Assembly (NCBI GenBank): GCA_002104945.1
Contig: MCFH01000008.1
Location: forward strand, 550,501-614,500
Origin: Piromyces finnis
Taxonomy: Eukaryota; Neocallimastigomycota; Neocallimastigomycetes; Neocallimastigales; Neocallimastigaceae
Reading direction: 5' to 3'
Length of the DNA stretch: 64,000 nt
Positions 13,516 through 26,049 of the stretch are shown piece after piece. The notes under the pieces are model-generated. The model did not search any database and was not told the DNA's origin. It saw only the letters and a list, made by a program, of their open reading frames with translations. The number at the start of each line of letters is the position of its first letter. Position 1 is the first letter of the stretch. The position numbers and the translations under genes are program-made.

Positions 13516-13757
13516 TTTTCTGTATTCTAGTATTTTTTTTTTTTTTGTTGAGTATTTTTTTTAAAATAAAAATTTTAAAACTTCATTAGAAATTTTTGTA
13601 TAACTGAAATAAATAGATAATTTTTATTTTATTAATTAATTTATAAATCCAATAATATATTAAAATTTTCCTCCATTTATTTTATATTAATTTTAATTGC
13701 CAGGGATTAAAAATTTCTTAATGTTTTAAAATTTAAAATTTTATATTAAAATTTTAA
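13516..13757. promoter_or_regulatory. Bidirectional promoter gap between APC7-like and PEX22-like genes
   Basis: Only 242 bp of AT-rich DNA separate the two divergent start codons, so both promoters must lie here or overlap the 5' ends. No specific element is recognised. Confidence 0.5.
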
Positions 13758-14452
13758 ATGACTGCAAAATCAAAAAATTTGTTATATAAATTTATTGGAG
13801 GGGTTACTGTAGCTTCATTAATTGCCGTCGGTTTATGGTGGCTTAATTCAATGGATGACGAAGATGAAGTTAATGAGTTTATCCAAGTACCTGATAACGA
13901 TAGTAATAATATAGATAAGCATTCAAAAATCAAAATGGTTATATCAGGAAAAAATGTTAGTATTTAAAAAATATAAATAAATTTTTAAAAGGAAAATTTT
14001 ATTTTCGTATAAATAATAATAATGATAATAAATGTTTATAGATTATATTAAATCCAGATAATCCAACTGAAATTGATGATAATCAAATATCAACTCTATT
14101 TGCATTATCTGATAATTTTGATATATATATTGTAATACAAGTAAAAGATGAAAATGAACAAAATGAAATCTATAGTGCGATTAGTAGACATGAAATTTTT
14201 AAAACAGGAGTATTAAATATCAATAAAGTTTTATTTTGCGCAACTGCACCCGGTAAAGGACATATTGCAAGACATATTGAACCTTATATTTTTGTTGATG
14301 ATAATGTCGAGATTATTGACAATTTTTCAAAATTTATACCCAAGTCAATTTGTATCACTAATTCAAATCCATCTTCATTAAAAGCAAAAAATAATGTAGA
14401 AGTAGTTGATTCATTAGATAGAAGTAGTATAATGAAAATTAAAATAAATTAA
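13758..14452 (+). CDS. PEX22: PEX22-like peroxisome biogenesis protein
   Basis: PEX22 anchors the ubiquitin-conjugating enzyme PEX4 to the peroxisome membrane, which is needed to recycle the import receptor PEX5. Two exons (13758-13955, 14042-14452; intron GTTAGT..TAG) give 202 residues, the usual size. A membrane segment lies at about residues 12-29 (KFIGGVTVASLIAVGLWWL), followed by an acidic linker and then an alpha/beta domain. The diagnostic stretch is KVLFCATAPGKGHIARHIEP, followed by a short acidic spacer and the helix IIDNFSKFI; from memory it resembles plant and fungal PEX22 (VLFC-x-T, R-x-(I/L)-E-P). The family is recognised by motif only. The gene shares a promoter gap with the APC7-like gene. 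Confidence 0.65.
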
Positions 14453-14970
14453 ATTATCTTTTTTATTTATTTATTTTTATTAAAATCAATTATTTATTAA
14501 AACTTTAAAATAAATTCATATATATCTACATTTGTAATAGAATGATAACTAATTAACAAATTGTTATAGAATAAAATATTTTTAAATGAAGTGAAATTAA
14601 AAATTCAAAAAAAAAAAAAAAAAAAAAAAACATAATGCAAATAAATAATAATGATTATAATAATAATTCAAATTTAATATATATTTAAATATATATAAAT
14701 AATATCTCTATCAATATTTAAAACATCTAATTTAAATGATATTTCTCCAAAAAGAAAATAATAATATAATAATAATAAACAAAAATCAAATAAATACTTG
14801 TTATTCTTAAATGTTACTAAATAAAGTTTATGCTATATATTGATATTGTTATAATAAAAATCTATTTTTCTAGTATATGTCAATGCCAATATATATTATA
14901 TATTGGCATTGACATATTAAAATTTAATATATATATTAAATCTTTTTAAATTTATAATTTAAATTGCTTG
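14453..14970. other. Convergent 3' gap with a long palindrome
   Basis: AT-rich spacer between the 3' ends of the PEX22-like and kinase genes. It holds a poly-A run near 14609-14630 and the palindrome at 14875-14917. Confidence 0.6.
14875..14917. repeat. Perfect palindrome, 21-bp arms around a single base
   Basis: The arm at 14875-14895 (core GTCAATGCCAAT) is repeated exactly as its reverse complement at 14897-14917 (core ATTGGCATTGAC), with one base between. The arms contain a mixed-base core, so this is not simple AT repetition. It lies about 50 bp past the kinase stop codon, where both convergent transcripts would cover it, and could form a hairpin in either RNA or a cruciform in DNA. Confidence 0.85.
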
Positions 14971-17900
14971 TTAAGAAGATTCGATAATATTTCTTTGAAT
15001 TCTCATCTTTTTAATTATGTTAAAAAGTTAATAATATTATTTATAATTAAAGATAGTTAAATAATTAGCAATAAATAAATATATAAATAAATTTTATATT
15101 AAATACATACTTGATTATTCATAATATTCTTTAATAACTTTATTTTATTTTCTTTAGTCTCATCTTCTCTACTTACAGCATATGCAAACATTTGTGAAAC
15201 AACACTTTTTGTACCATTTCTATTACAGATATCTTTGTCATCCTGGTTACAAAATATTGAATCCACAAGTGTAGATGAGTCTGTTGAAAATGGGCTATTT
15301 AAAATTAATTGTTCTTTTTGAAGGCTCATATAATATTTATTTATATTTTCAGAAGTATCAAGTGTTAATACTTTTTTTGTTTTTGACAATAGATTTCCAA
15401 ATTTGAATTTTTTGATACCTTGAGGAAGTGAAATTCTTGAACTACCAGTTTTCAAAGATAATGAGCTATTACTTTTATTATACTTCTTCAAAAAATTAAA
15501 ATTATCTTGCCCTCCAACATTATTTGTGAAATCAAAAACTTTTAACTTTTTATATTGTACGTACGACCTCATCCATGGATTTTTCAAAATATCTGGTATT
15601 TTTGCTCTTTGATTTGGATCAAAACAAAGCATTCTTGTTAATAGCATTTTCAATTCTATTAAATGTTATCATTTAATTGTTATTTTAGCTTCTTTTAAAA
15701 ATAAGAAGAAAATATACATATTTTAAAAACTGTTAATTATATATACCATATGACAAATTATCAGGATATTCAGGTCCACCTTGATAATAATGATTATTGA
15801 CATTAGAAATTCTTAATAATTTTAAAGAATGGAATTATCAAATTATAAACTTACTATACATAAGGTCAATCATATTATTATCATTCATATTTGGTTGAGA
15901 TGGGTCAAAAGGTAAGATACCAGTAGTAAGAACATATAATACAACCTATATAGATTTAAAGTTTTTTATTATATATTTAAAAAAATTAATAATATTTAGT
16001 TAATATTAATATAGTTTTAATTTTTAATCTACTATTTGATGAAACATAATATTTTATGTTTTATTATTTTATATTAATTTCTTACACCAAGTCCCCATAT
16101 ATCAAGTTCTGGTCCCCAATAAGGCTGGGATAAAATAACTTCTGGCGCTTGATATACAGGAGAACCACAAAATTCATTTATTTGTGAACTTAGATTAGTA
16201 TAGAAGCATGCACTTCCAAAATCTAATAATACAATTCTTCCTGTTCCTTTTTCTATCATGATATTTTCACATTTTATATCCTGATAAAAAAAAGAAGAAA
16301 AAAAAAAAAAAGGAAAAGGAATATGAAAATTAATAATATATATTGCCTTATTTTTAATTATAAAATCTTAATACATACTCTATGAATAATATAATTATTA
16401 TGAAGATATTCTATAGTATAAAGATAATTAATAAGACAATAAGGAAAGTTAAATAAAAAATTATTCATTTAATAAAGTATTTTCATCAGAAAATTAAAAT
16501 ACAAACGTAAAGCTACAATGACTTCATATATAATTTCTCTAGCTTTCTTTTCTGGTAAACTTCCATTTTTCATAATATAATCACATAAATCTTCACCGTC
16601 AATCTTCTCAGAAATTAAATAGAAATAGTTTGCTGTTCTTACCATATATCTATTTCATAAATTATATTACATATATTGTTAATCGTAATGATAATAGTTA
16701 TTTTTATCAAATTATCATTAATAATTAGTTATTTTATATAAAGCTAAAAATAATAAATTACTTCATATATAAAATATTTGGATGAATAAGAATTGAAGAT
16801 ATTGTTGCTTCCCTTAATAAATCTAATTCGTAATCTAAATAATACTGATAAGTTTCTGAATTTTTATTTATTTTAGGTTTTTTTGCTCTTGGAATAACTT
16901 TGCATACCAACTACAATATTATTTTTAAATATTTTAATATAATATTTAAGTATCACTTTTTTATATGAATAATTTTTTTATTAAAATTATTACTTCTTCT
17001 TTCGTTACTAAATCTTCTGTTGCACGAATTTCACCACATCCTCCCCTTGCCAATACATATGTTAACTTAAATCTTTTATCAATAATTTTTTCTTTATATG
17101 GTTCTTGCGAATAATCATTATTACATTCCACCTCCTGATTATTCTCTACATCAATTATTTGATTATTTTCATATCTATCAATGTTTCCATCGATTTTAGA
17201 AGCTTCATAGTCTAAATTTTGTTTTTCATCGATTTTAACTTTATCTTTGTTTCCTTCATCGATAACTTTTAATAATGGCTTTTCTTTATCTAAATCCTTA
17301 TTTATATTATCTATTTCACTATTATTTATAATTTCAACTCCATTTAATAAATCTGATTTATCTATAATAGAAAAATCTTCACTAATTTGTTCATTTACCT
17401 CTTCATTTATATTCACTTTTTTATTATCATTATCATTTTCATTATTGATTTCTTCTTGATAATCTTTAGCAATATCAATTCTAATAATACTTTCTAAGAC
17501 TTTATTAACATCAAACATATTGAACTTCTTCTCATTAATGATATGGTTAATTTCATCTTTCTCACTTATATTTTTATTATTCAATTCTTCTTCTACCATT
17601 TTATTTTCTATTCCATTTTCGATTTTTTCTATATTATCTATATTAGATAACGAAAAGGCTGATCTTTCTATAATTTCGTTATTACAACTTTCATTCTTAA
17701 ATTGAGGTAAAGATTGAACTGATTCCTTTTTGTAATTATTAAATAATATTTCTGATGGGAATACATTTTCATTTGATTTAGTGATTAATGTTTCCGCTGA
17801 TTCCTTATCAAAAAATTTTATTTTTTCTTTAACTGAAAAATAACTACCTTTTTTAGAAAAATTATTATTATTTGTATGCTGAGAATGAGAAATCTTTTCT

Positions 17901-18067
17901 TCTTGTTTTAAAAAAAAAGAATTTTTTACAACTTTCTCTTCATCCTCTCCATATAAAGTTCCTAATGAATCATAGACATTATTAATACGTTTGTTCTCAA
18001 AACTTGAAAACTCCTGGTTTTCAAATCTATTAATAAGATTACTAATACTAATATGACTTGTTTGCAT
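14971..18067 (-). CDS. CAMK-like Ser/Thr protein kinase with long disordered N-terminus
   Basis: Nine minus-strand exons: 18067-16994, 16910-16762, 16649-16507, 16410-16379, 16280-16086, 15945-15855, 15779-15747, 15655-15111, 15006-14971; 765 residues with all phases kept. Residues 1-330 are Glu/Asn/Lys-rich and look disordered. The kinase domain follows: a glycine-rich loop LARGGCGEI lacking the usual first Gly, VCKVIP with the ATP-binding Lys (K362), HRDIKCEN (catalytic D467), DFGSA (D486), GSPVYQAPE, DIWGLGVVLYVLTTGILPF, and a closing DPNQRAKIPDILKNPWM. All catalytic residues are present, so it should be active. The APE region and C-lobe fit the CAMK group. I cannot name the subfamily. The tail of about 190 residues has no known domain. 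Confidence 0.8.
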
Positions 18068-19223
18068 TATAATATAAATTTATAATACTTTTATATTTGA
18101 TGTATATAATATATATAAACTATATATATCTTTTTTCGATTATTATTTTATTATATTATATTTATTACTAATTTTATAACTATTAATATTCTTTTACTAC
18201 TGGTAATATTATTATATTTATTATAATTAATATAATTAATTATATGTTAAAAAAAGATTTTTCGAAAAAAAAAATAATAATAATAAAATAAAAATAAAAA
18301 TAAAAATAAAATAAAAAAAAGCATATAATATATAATAATATTTAAAATAATTTCATGGATAAATCATAATCATATTTTATTTATATTTATAATTAAAAAA
18401 TTAAAATATTATTAAAATTTTTATATTTTCCTCTTTTTTATATTTAAAAACGTACAAGTAACTATTCTATGATTATATATTACTGGTTTCTTTTTAAATA
18501 TGAAAACAAAAAAAAAAAAAGACATTTACATTTTTTAATATAGACAAACTATATTATTTTATTTTTTTTTTTATTTTTTTTTGATAATTTATTATTTATT
18601 AATTTTTTTTTTTTAATATACCTATCACTTAAATATAATATATATATATAAAGAAAAAGAAATAAATCAACAAATGAAAATGGAAAAATAAAATGATATA
18701 ATTATATTTCCAAAACTTTAATTATATATTTCTTTTAAAATAGACAAAGTTAAAAATTTTATTTTTAAAATTAGTAGTTTTAATATTTTACACATAAAAG
18801 TAATTTTTTATAATGGTTTTTAATACTATCATATAATATATCAAAAAATATGTTAATTGATAAAAAAAGGCTTTTTCTATATTAATAATTAATCATTTAT
18901 GAAAATAACGTAATAATAAATAAGCATAATTACATTAATAGTTATAAAATTTTATTATAAAAAATGATAAATATAAATAAATATTTTTATTTTACAAAAT
19001 AAAACTTCTTTTAATATCAATAATTAAAAGTTTTCTTTGATTGGCAAAAAATGTTAACTTTTTGAAAATTTAATTTTAATTTATACCAGCTTTTTAATTA
19101 AAGTTTAATTTATATTAATAAAATAAATATTGAGAATTTTAAAACTATTAATTAATATTTTAAGAATTAAATAAACCATCTTTTTATTATAAATTTCTTA
19201 AAAAAAAAAAGCAATACACTTCA
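18068..19223. other. Divergent intergenic region, no gene seen
   Basis: AT-rich DNA with A and T homopolymers between the starts of the kinase (-) and Zwilch-like (+) genes; presumably both promoters. No element recognised. Confidence 0.6.
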
Positions 19224-22200
19224 ATGATTGTATCGTCAGTAGATAATATTACACAAATAAAAAATAGTAGTAATAACAACAATAATGACATTTTATTCGA
19301 AGAAACTCTAACATTATTAAAAACAAAAACAAAAACATATAATGTAATTTCAAAAAAACGAAATTGGTCTATATTATTCAAAATATATTATAGCATAACA
19401 TATAAAATATATAATAACATGAATTTATGAATTAAATAAAATTTAATATATAAATATATTATTTAACAGAATAATTTACCATTCACGAAATTTCTTGATA
19501 AAACAATTATTTATTTTCACATAAATGTAAATCACCCACTAAGAAATTTCATAGGTTCATTTCCATTTTTTCTATTAATTGATAATGTAAAATATTTAAA
19601 TTTATATTTCATAATATTTAATTGCATTATATATTAATACATTAATATTACTAAATAAGAATGGTAATATCATATTTTATTTATTTATTTATTTATTTAT
19701 TTGGATTCTTTTCTATAATATTATCTCCACAGGATATTGATATTCAAATTACAAAGGATAATAGTATTACTATTGGAACAAATTCACAATATAACAAAAC
19801 TAACGAGGTAATGAAATATCAGTACCAAATAATATATTATAAATAATTAAATATTATACTAAAAATACTTTTATTATATAATATTTTTAATACTTTAATA
19901 ATAATATTGGATTTATATTAAAGAATGATAATTATTATATCCACTCTTCCACTAGTAAATTTGAGCCAGTAGAATATGATTTTTCAAGGTATTTTTTAGT
20001 ATATATAAAAATAAATAATGATTTTTATCTAAAAAGTATTTATAATTCCCCATTATATAGATATATATTATCATTATACTCAGTAGTTTATAACAAAAAT
20101 TATGATAATACAATACCTTTCTACTGCTATTGTAAAAAAATATCCAAAAATAATAAAAATTCTTTGAATAAGTTCTATTTAGGAATCCATCATGAAATAA
20201 GTTCATCTAATGGTAAATTTAAAATATTTATTCCATTACTATCGTAAAATGATTTTGTATATATTGAGAAATGATTAATATAATTTTTAAATATTATTAA
20301 CTCTTCATATACAATGAAATATATAATTAAAGTTGGCAGGTTTTATATTACAGAAATAATGAATAATGGTACATTTCAATATAATAAAGACATAAAAGAA
20401 AATAAATTTGAATTACAAATATCAAATATTTTAAATAATACCTATAGTCAAGATGATATAATTAATAATAAAGTAATTATAAATAAATATAAATTATAGC
20501 AATAACATCATTTTTAATACCAGAAATCATTAATAATATAAAATTAAAATAATAAAATAATAGGTCAAAGGATATATTACTTCAACTTATGATATATTAA
20601 ATTATAATGATAATGTTTCGGTAGAATCACGATAAACGAAAAAAAATATTATTTTTTATATTAATATAACTACATTTACTAAAATATATATAAATCATTA
20701 TATGGTATATTAAAATATTAAAATTAATGAAAAAAAAAAAAAAAAAAGAACAGTAGTACTATTAAATTAAAAGCAACTTGGGAAAATATTCAAAATCTAC
20801 TTAGTAAACCAAGTTCATCAGCTGATATATCTTTAGTAAATATATAAGATATTTCTCTTCCTTTTATATATTTTAAACTAAACATGATTAGGTTTATAAT
20901 TAACTATAAATTTTATTTAAATATTTATGTAATATTATATATAATAATTTTAATAGTTTATTAATTGCTACAATGGAGAAATAGATCAGAAAAATCACAT
21001 CCTAACACAAAATTTACTAAGAGAGCTTCATAAATTAGAGGAATGGAATAGAATAAGAAAAGGGGAAAAATGGATCACCACTCAACCATTAAATATTTCC
21101 CATAAAGTAGATTCTTTTTTAAATAGTATAAAAGACGAAAGTTATACAAAATCATCAACTGATAAAATAGATGAAAAATTACAAAATTTAAATATCTCAT
21201 CAATCCTAGTCCCAAGAAAAAATCTTGATTTTACAGATAAATTATGGACTTTTTTAATAAGTAATATAAATATAAGTATTATTATTATGAAATTGCATTA
21301 AATAATTATTTAAACAATGAAATTCTATTATTTAAAAAAATTAAAGATTCCTCAAGTAGCAAAGATTTAAATGATGCTTTTACAGTTATTTTAGAAGAAC
21401 TTGAAACATTCAGATTACAACCTATGGTAACTAATACATTCAAACATATAAAAAGTCATTACATAATTATTCCCAACAATTATATTAATATAATTGTTAG
21501 TATAGTTTTCTTTGTTGTTAGTAACATTATTATTTCTATAATGAATTATATATAAAAAGGTTAATAAATCAAATACTTCGAAATTTGCTAATGTCATTAG
21601 AAGTTGCATAAAAATAGTCCACACTCAAACATCTTCTGATATAGAAGAACAAAAAGAAGCAATACTAGAAACCTTTAATTTATGGCAAAAGCAACCCATG
21701 GATTGTTTAGTAGATATTGGTATATGGAAACTTAAAAGAGATTATTGTCATTATTTAATTGGTAAATACAATAATAATTAAATAATTAATAGTAATAGAA
21801 AATAATAAAAATTAATTTTTTATATATTATTATATAAAAATTACATAAAATAATATATAAAGAAAATGAATTAATAAGTTTGACAGAGTTGGTAATATTT
21901 ATATATAATTCTATTGAGCTAAAATTAAATATAAAGTTAACACAATATTACTCTTTTTTAACTAAATAATTAAATTGATCTTATTAACATTAGTATACTT
22001 AAAAATTGACCTTTTTTCTTGTTGTATATTTATCTTAAAAGGAACCTTTCATAGATTCATCCTTAGAATTAGATGAACAAATAAACAATTTAAAAATACT
22101 TCATCGAATTACCGAATTGTGGGTATTGATATCAAATCAAATTCATTCAATGCCACATGAAATCAACAGAAAAATAGTTCAAAAAGTGGCTAGAGAGCTA

Positions 22201-22652
22201 AAAAATAATCATCATAAATTACCTGACAATATGAAATTTATTGTAAATTTCCCATCAATAAATAGTAACACTATAAAAATTGTAAATTCTTTAACAAAAT
22301 GGTATATATAGAATTTTTTTTTTCATATATTATTAAATAGACTTATTATATTACATAATAGTTCTTATATATAAACATATCAACTACTTTTTTTTTTCCC
22401 TCTACTATAAAAAATTAATATAGTTTCAAACCCTCATCTTGGACAATCAAAATAATTAATAACGAAAATAACAATACTTTAACTAATTCGTTCAAAAAAA
22501 AGAATCCAATTATTATATACCAACTCTGTAAAGAAGAAAATGAGAATAATCTATTTATGGAAGATAATAATGCAAATAAAAGTAAATAACTAAAAATAAT
22601 AAATACTTTTAAATTAAAAAAAAAAAAAAAAAAATTAAATACTAAAATATAC

Positions 22653-22684
<32 letters not shown>

Positions 22685-22825
22685 CATTAACTTTTTTATT
22701 ACATATGTCTATCTATTTATATAAAAAAAAAAAAAAACGAAGAAAATGATATATCTATAACTAAAAGCTTATATTCAAATTCATGTTATCGTAAAATAAG
22801 TGCAAAACAAATGCCATTTATGTAA
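19224..22825 (+). CDS. ZWILCH: Zwilch-like protein of the kinetochore RZZ complex
   Basis: Zwilch, with ROD and ZW10, forms the RZZ complex that brings checkpoint proteins and dynein to unattached kinetochores. Exons: 19224-19343, 19470-19526, 19733-19807, 19924-19988, 20061-20212, 20354-20472, 20564-20620, 20749-20835, 20957-21260, 21347-21426, 21560-21761, 21863-21891, 22042-22301, 22424-22581, 22743-22825; about 615 residues against roughly 590 in animals. Family-like blocks are LLRELHKLEEW, VPRKNLDFTDKLW, LVDIGIWKLKRDYCHYLIG, ELISLTELEPFID, QINNLKILHRI and a late SSWTIKII strand. The first three exons and the acceptor of exon 6 (20354 or 20333, both in phase) are tentative. I recognised it by block order and spacing, not by a search. 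Confidence 0.7.
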
Positions 22826-23335
22826 ATATAAAAATAAAGAGAGTTTTTTTTAATAAAAAAAAAATCATCTTGGTATCAATTGTATCAATGTTTTAAGAAG
22901 GATATTATTAATGGTTTTCTTTCCTCTTAAATTAATTTTGAAATATCTAATAATATTGAAACCTATATCATTAATAACAATAATAATAAAACATCATTCT
23001 ATTCATCTAAATCAAAACGATAAAATAGATTAATTAGATGATTTTAATTTTCTTTTAGCTAATTAATATGTGTATAATAAAAAATATATATATACTTAAG
23101 ATTGTTGTAATAATATAATAGCATGTTTTCAAATTTGTTTGTTTTTATTATATATATATATCTCAAAAGAAAAATATTTAATATTTAATTTTTTTATATA
23201 TGCATATAAATGTATATCAAAATGTTATGATAACTTATTTTATTATATAAATATATTTTTTATTTTTAGCCATTTTTTGAATAATATTTACATATAAAAA
23301 TTATATAATATCTGGTTATAATTTTTTTTATTTCT
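22826..23335. other. Convergent 3' gap, no gene seen
   Basis: AT-rich spacer between the Zwilch-like and Ap4A phosphorylase 3' ends. Nothing else seen. Confidence 0.6.
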
Positions 23336-25026
23336 TTAATAGCCAAGAGAATTAAGAATAGTTTCTATTCCATCTTTCTTAATTAACTCGGAATCCTCCA
23401 TTGATTTAACTAAAACCATACCAGCAAAACCTAAAGAATTAACTGAAATTCTTTCATTATAAGTTTCTTTACTTCTTGGAACAATTAACATCCATTTTGT
23501 GGTACAAATGAAGTTATAAGAGGAATTAGATGGAACAATATTTAATAATGAATTATAGTAATTTAATAAGTCTTCAGCTGTAATTTTTTTATCTTCTGGG
23601 AAGAGAACACAACCATGCTTTAATTTATATTGTGAAATTTGAAAAATCTTTCCTATATATAAAAATTGTACAGCTTATTAATACAATGAAAATAATATTT
23701 ATTCTATATTGTATTATATTGGTAAATTTATGAAAATACATTTTTTTTTTTTTTTTTATTTTTATTTTATTTTATTTTATTGTATATATACCTTTTTCAA
23801 TAGTTTGACCTTCTTCGATAATAATTCTATTAACTGGTGGCATATCTTTAATATCTTTATCAATAGCAAGAATTTGAAGATGCTTATGAGGTTGACTTTT
23901 ATTATTGTTATTTCCCATATAAAGTTTAAAATATATAATCAAAGTATTAATCCACTATTATATACAATATATACAATGAAATATATTTATTTGCAATATC
24001 TACCTAGCACCAGAATTGGTACCGCAGTTAAAAAAAGCAAGTTCAGTATAATTATCCTTTTTAATTGAATTAAGAGTCCACAACATACTTTCTAAATCAT
24101 GTATATTTAAAGGATCTTGTTGACTTTGGAAATCTATTTTTATTATATAATAAATAAATATATATATATATATATAAAACTAATTAATATAAAGTCTTTA
24201 TCAATTTTTAATGAATTTTACATAATATATAGATTCATTAATATAATATATATATTTATATTAAAAATACTAATAATTCTAACATAATATAAAAATCATT
24301 ATGGTATTAAGAAATATATTAATTGTTTATCCTTACCTACGGTTGTAAGTAGAATATGATATTTGATAACACTAAATTTATTTAATAAAACATTGTGAAG
24401 GTTATTTGGAGTCTTTTGAATATACAAATTCTCATCATATGGTAAAAATGGATTAAATTTACTTTTTGAAGTATCTTTTTGAGTTGGTTTCTTCTTTAAA
24501 GATGGAAGACATCTGATTTGGTACTAATCACATAAATTTTACATAGTACATTCAATAGTATGTTATGTTATAAATAATAGAAAAGTAATTAAATATAGAA
24601 TATTTATATTAATAAAACAATAGATAGAAATAAATATATATATAAATATATAACTTTTAATAATTTCAAAATCTGAGGTTTGAATTATTTTTTTTTTTAA
24701 TGTTCTTGTTTTTTATCTTATTTTTATTTCAAATGTTTATATTTATATATATATATATATATATACATTATTTTATTTTATTCTTTAAAAACTGTATTTT
24801 TTTTCTTTTATTTTTTTTTTCTATTTTTTATTTTGAACTTTTAAATCATTGAAAAAAAAAATTTTTTATTTTATATATATATAACATAAATATATAAAAT
24901 GGTAAATACATTTATTTTATTTATTTGAAGTCTCTCTTCAACTGAGGGAATAAAAGTTAAAAATTCAGAACTTAAAGCTTTTTCAAAGACTTCAGCTACT
25001 TTTGTAATCAATGAACTATCTGCCAT
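23336..25026 (-). CDS. APA2: Diadenosine tetraphosphate (Ap4A) phosphorylase / ATP adenylyltransferase
   Basis: Splits Ap4A with phosphate into ATP and ADP, as yeast Apa1/Apa2 do. Exons on the minus strand: 25026-24910, 24523-24337, 24133-24004, 23895-23792, 23652-23336; 284 residues, slightly shorter than yeast. The nucleotide-binding signature is FNCGTNSGARSQPHKHLQI, with H148-x-H150-x-Q152 as the GAFF/HIT-like catalytic histidine motif, interrupted by an intron just before the Ser. FNPFLPYDENL and YHILLTT precede it; YNFICTTKWMLIVPRSKE and INSLGFAGMVLVK-like strands (here VNSLGFAGMVLVK) follow, as in the family. The donor of exon 1 is the weakest junction. The Apa1 versus Apa2 choice cannot be made from sequence. 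Confidence 0.85.
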
Positions 25027-25250
25027 TATTACACAGTTTTTTTTTTTTTTTTTTTTTATTCTTAATTTATAATCTATAGGACCAAATATAGTAATTATTT
25101 TTGAATATATTTAATTTAATATTTATTAAAGTTTAAATTACATGTCTGAAATTTTGATGTGGTCTATCAAAAAAAAAAAATATAATCACAACTCTATATT
25201 TAATTTATATTAAATATTGAAAATAAATTATAAATAATAATTAATATCCT

Positions 25251-25259
25251 TTGTTTTGT

Positions 25260-25291
<32 letters not shown>
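25251..25291. repeat. TTTTG microsatellite
   Basis: At least five clean tandem TTTTG units. Confidence 0.85.
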
Positions 25292-25614
25292 CTCATATTT
25301 ATTATCTATTTAAAAATAATATATCAATTTCTTTATATAAAAAAAAAAAAAAAAAAATTCAATAATTTAAATAAATAAAAAAGAGAATAATAAAAATAAA
25401 AAATTTATTTTTTAAAAGTTAAATATGCTTTTATCTTTTTAATTATTTATTATTACCATCTAAAAATCAAAATAATTTTACTTTTATTGTTATTTATCTC
25501 GCCTTTTATACTTTTTTTTTTTTTTTTTTTTTATTTCCCTGTAAATACTTATTGGTTTTACTTACTTATTGGTTTTTCTAAATAATTTTTATTAATTACT
25601 TTTTTAAAAAAAAA

Positions 25615-25615
<1 letters not shown>

Positions 25616-25671
<56 letters not shown>
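25616..25671. repeat. AAT microsatellite
   Basis: An uninterrupted run of about 18 AAT units. Confidence 0.9.
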
Positions 25672-25672
<1 letters not shown>

Positions 25673-25933
25673 TATTAATGTATTATATTTTAATTTTATT
25701 ATTGAAATTGATTAATTATAAAAAAATATAATAGGATATTACATCTTCAGAAAAATATAAATTATGTATATTTGTATATTTTTGTTACTATAAATTGAAT
25801 ATTTATACTTTAAAATAATAAGAAAAAAAAAAAAATAAAAATTGGTATATTATGTAATTTGTTAATAAAAAGAATGATAAAATGAATGATATATAATTGC
25901 CTCCACTTTATAAAAGAAAAATAAAGGGTTGAA

Positions 25934-25988
25934 TTTTTTTTTTTTTTTTTTTTTTTTTTTTGTTTGTTTGTTTGTTTGTTTGTTTGTT
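25934..25988. repeat. Poly-T run followed by TTTG microsatellite
   Basis: About 27 T, then about seven TTTG units, just past the 3' end of the large Asn-rich gene. Confidence 0.85.
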
Positions 25989-26049
25989 AAAATAATCATT
26001 ACATATGATATGCTATATATATATATTAATTAAAAATAGGTTCTTTCAA

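Larger units (their letters stand above)
25027..26049. other. Intergenic gap rich in microsatellites
   Basis: Holds several simple repeats: TTTTG units about 25251-25291, an AAT tract 25616-25671, and a poly-T plus TTTG tract 25934-25988. No gene seen. Confidence 0.65.

Noticed and set aside
23709-24068. 119-residue hydrophobic frame on the plus strand
   Set aside because: It overlaps exons and introns of the minus-strand Ap4A phosphorylase and is Phe/Ile-rich from AT composition.
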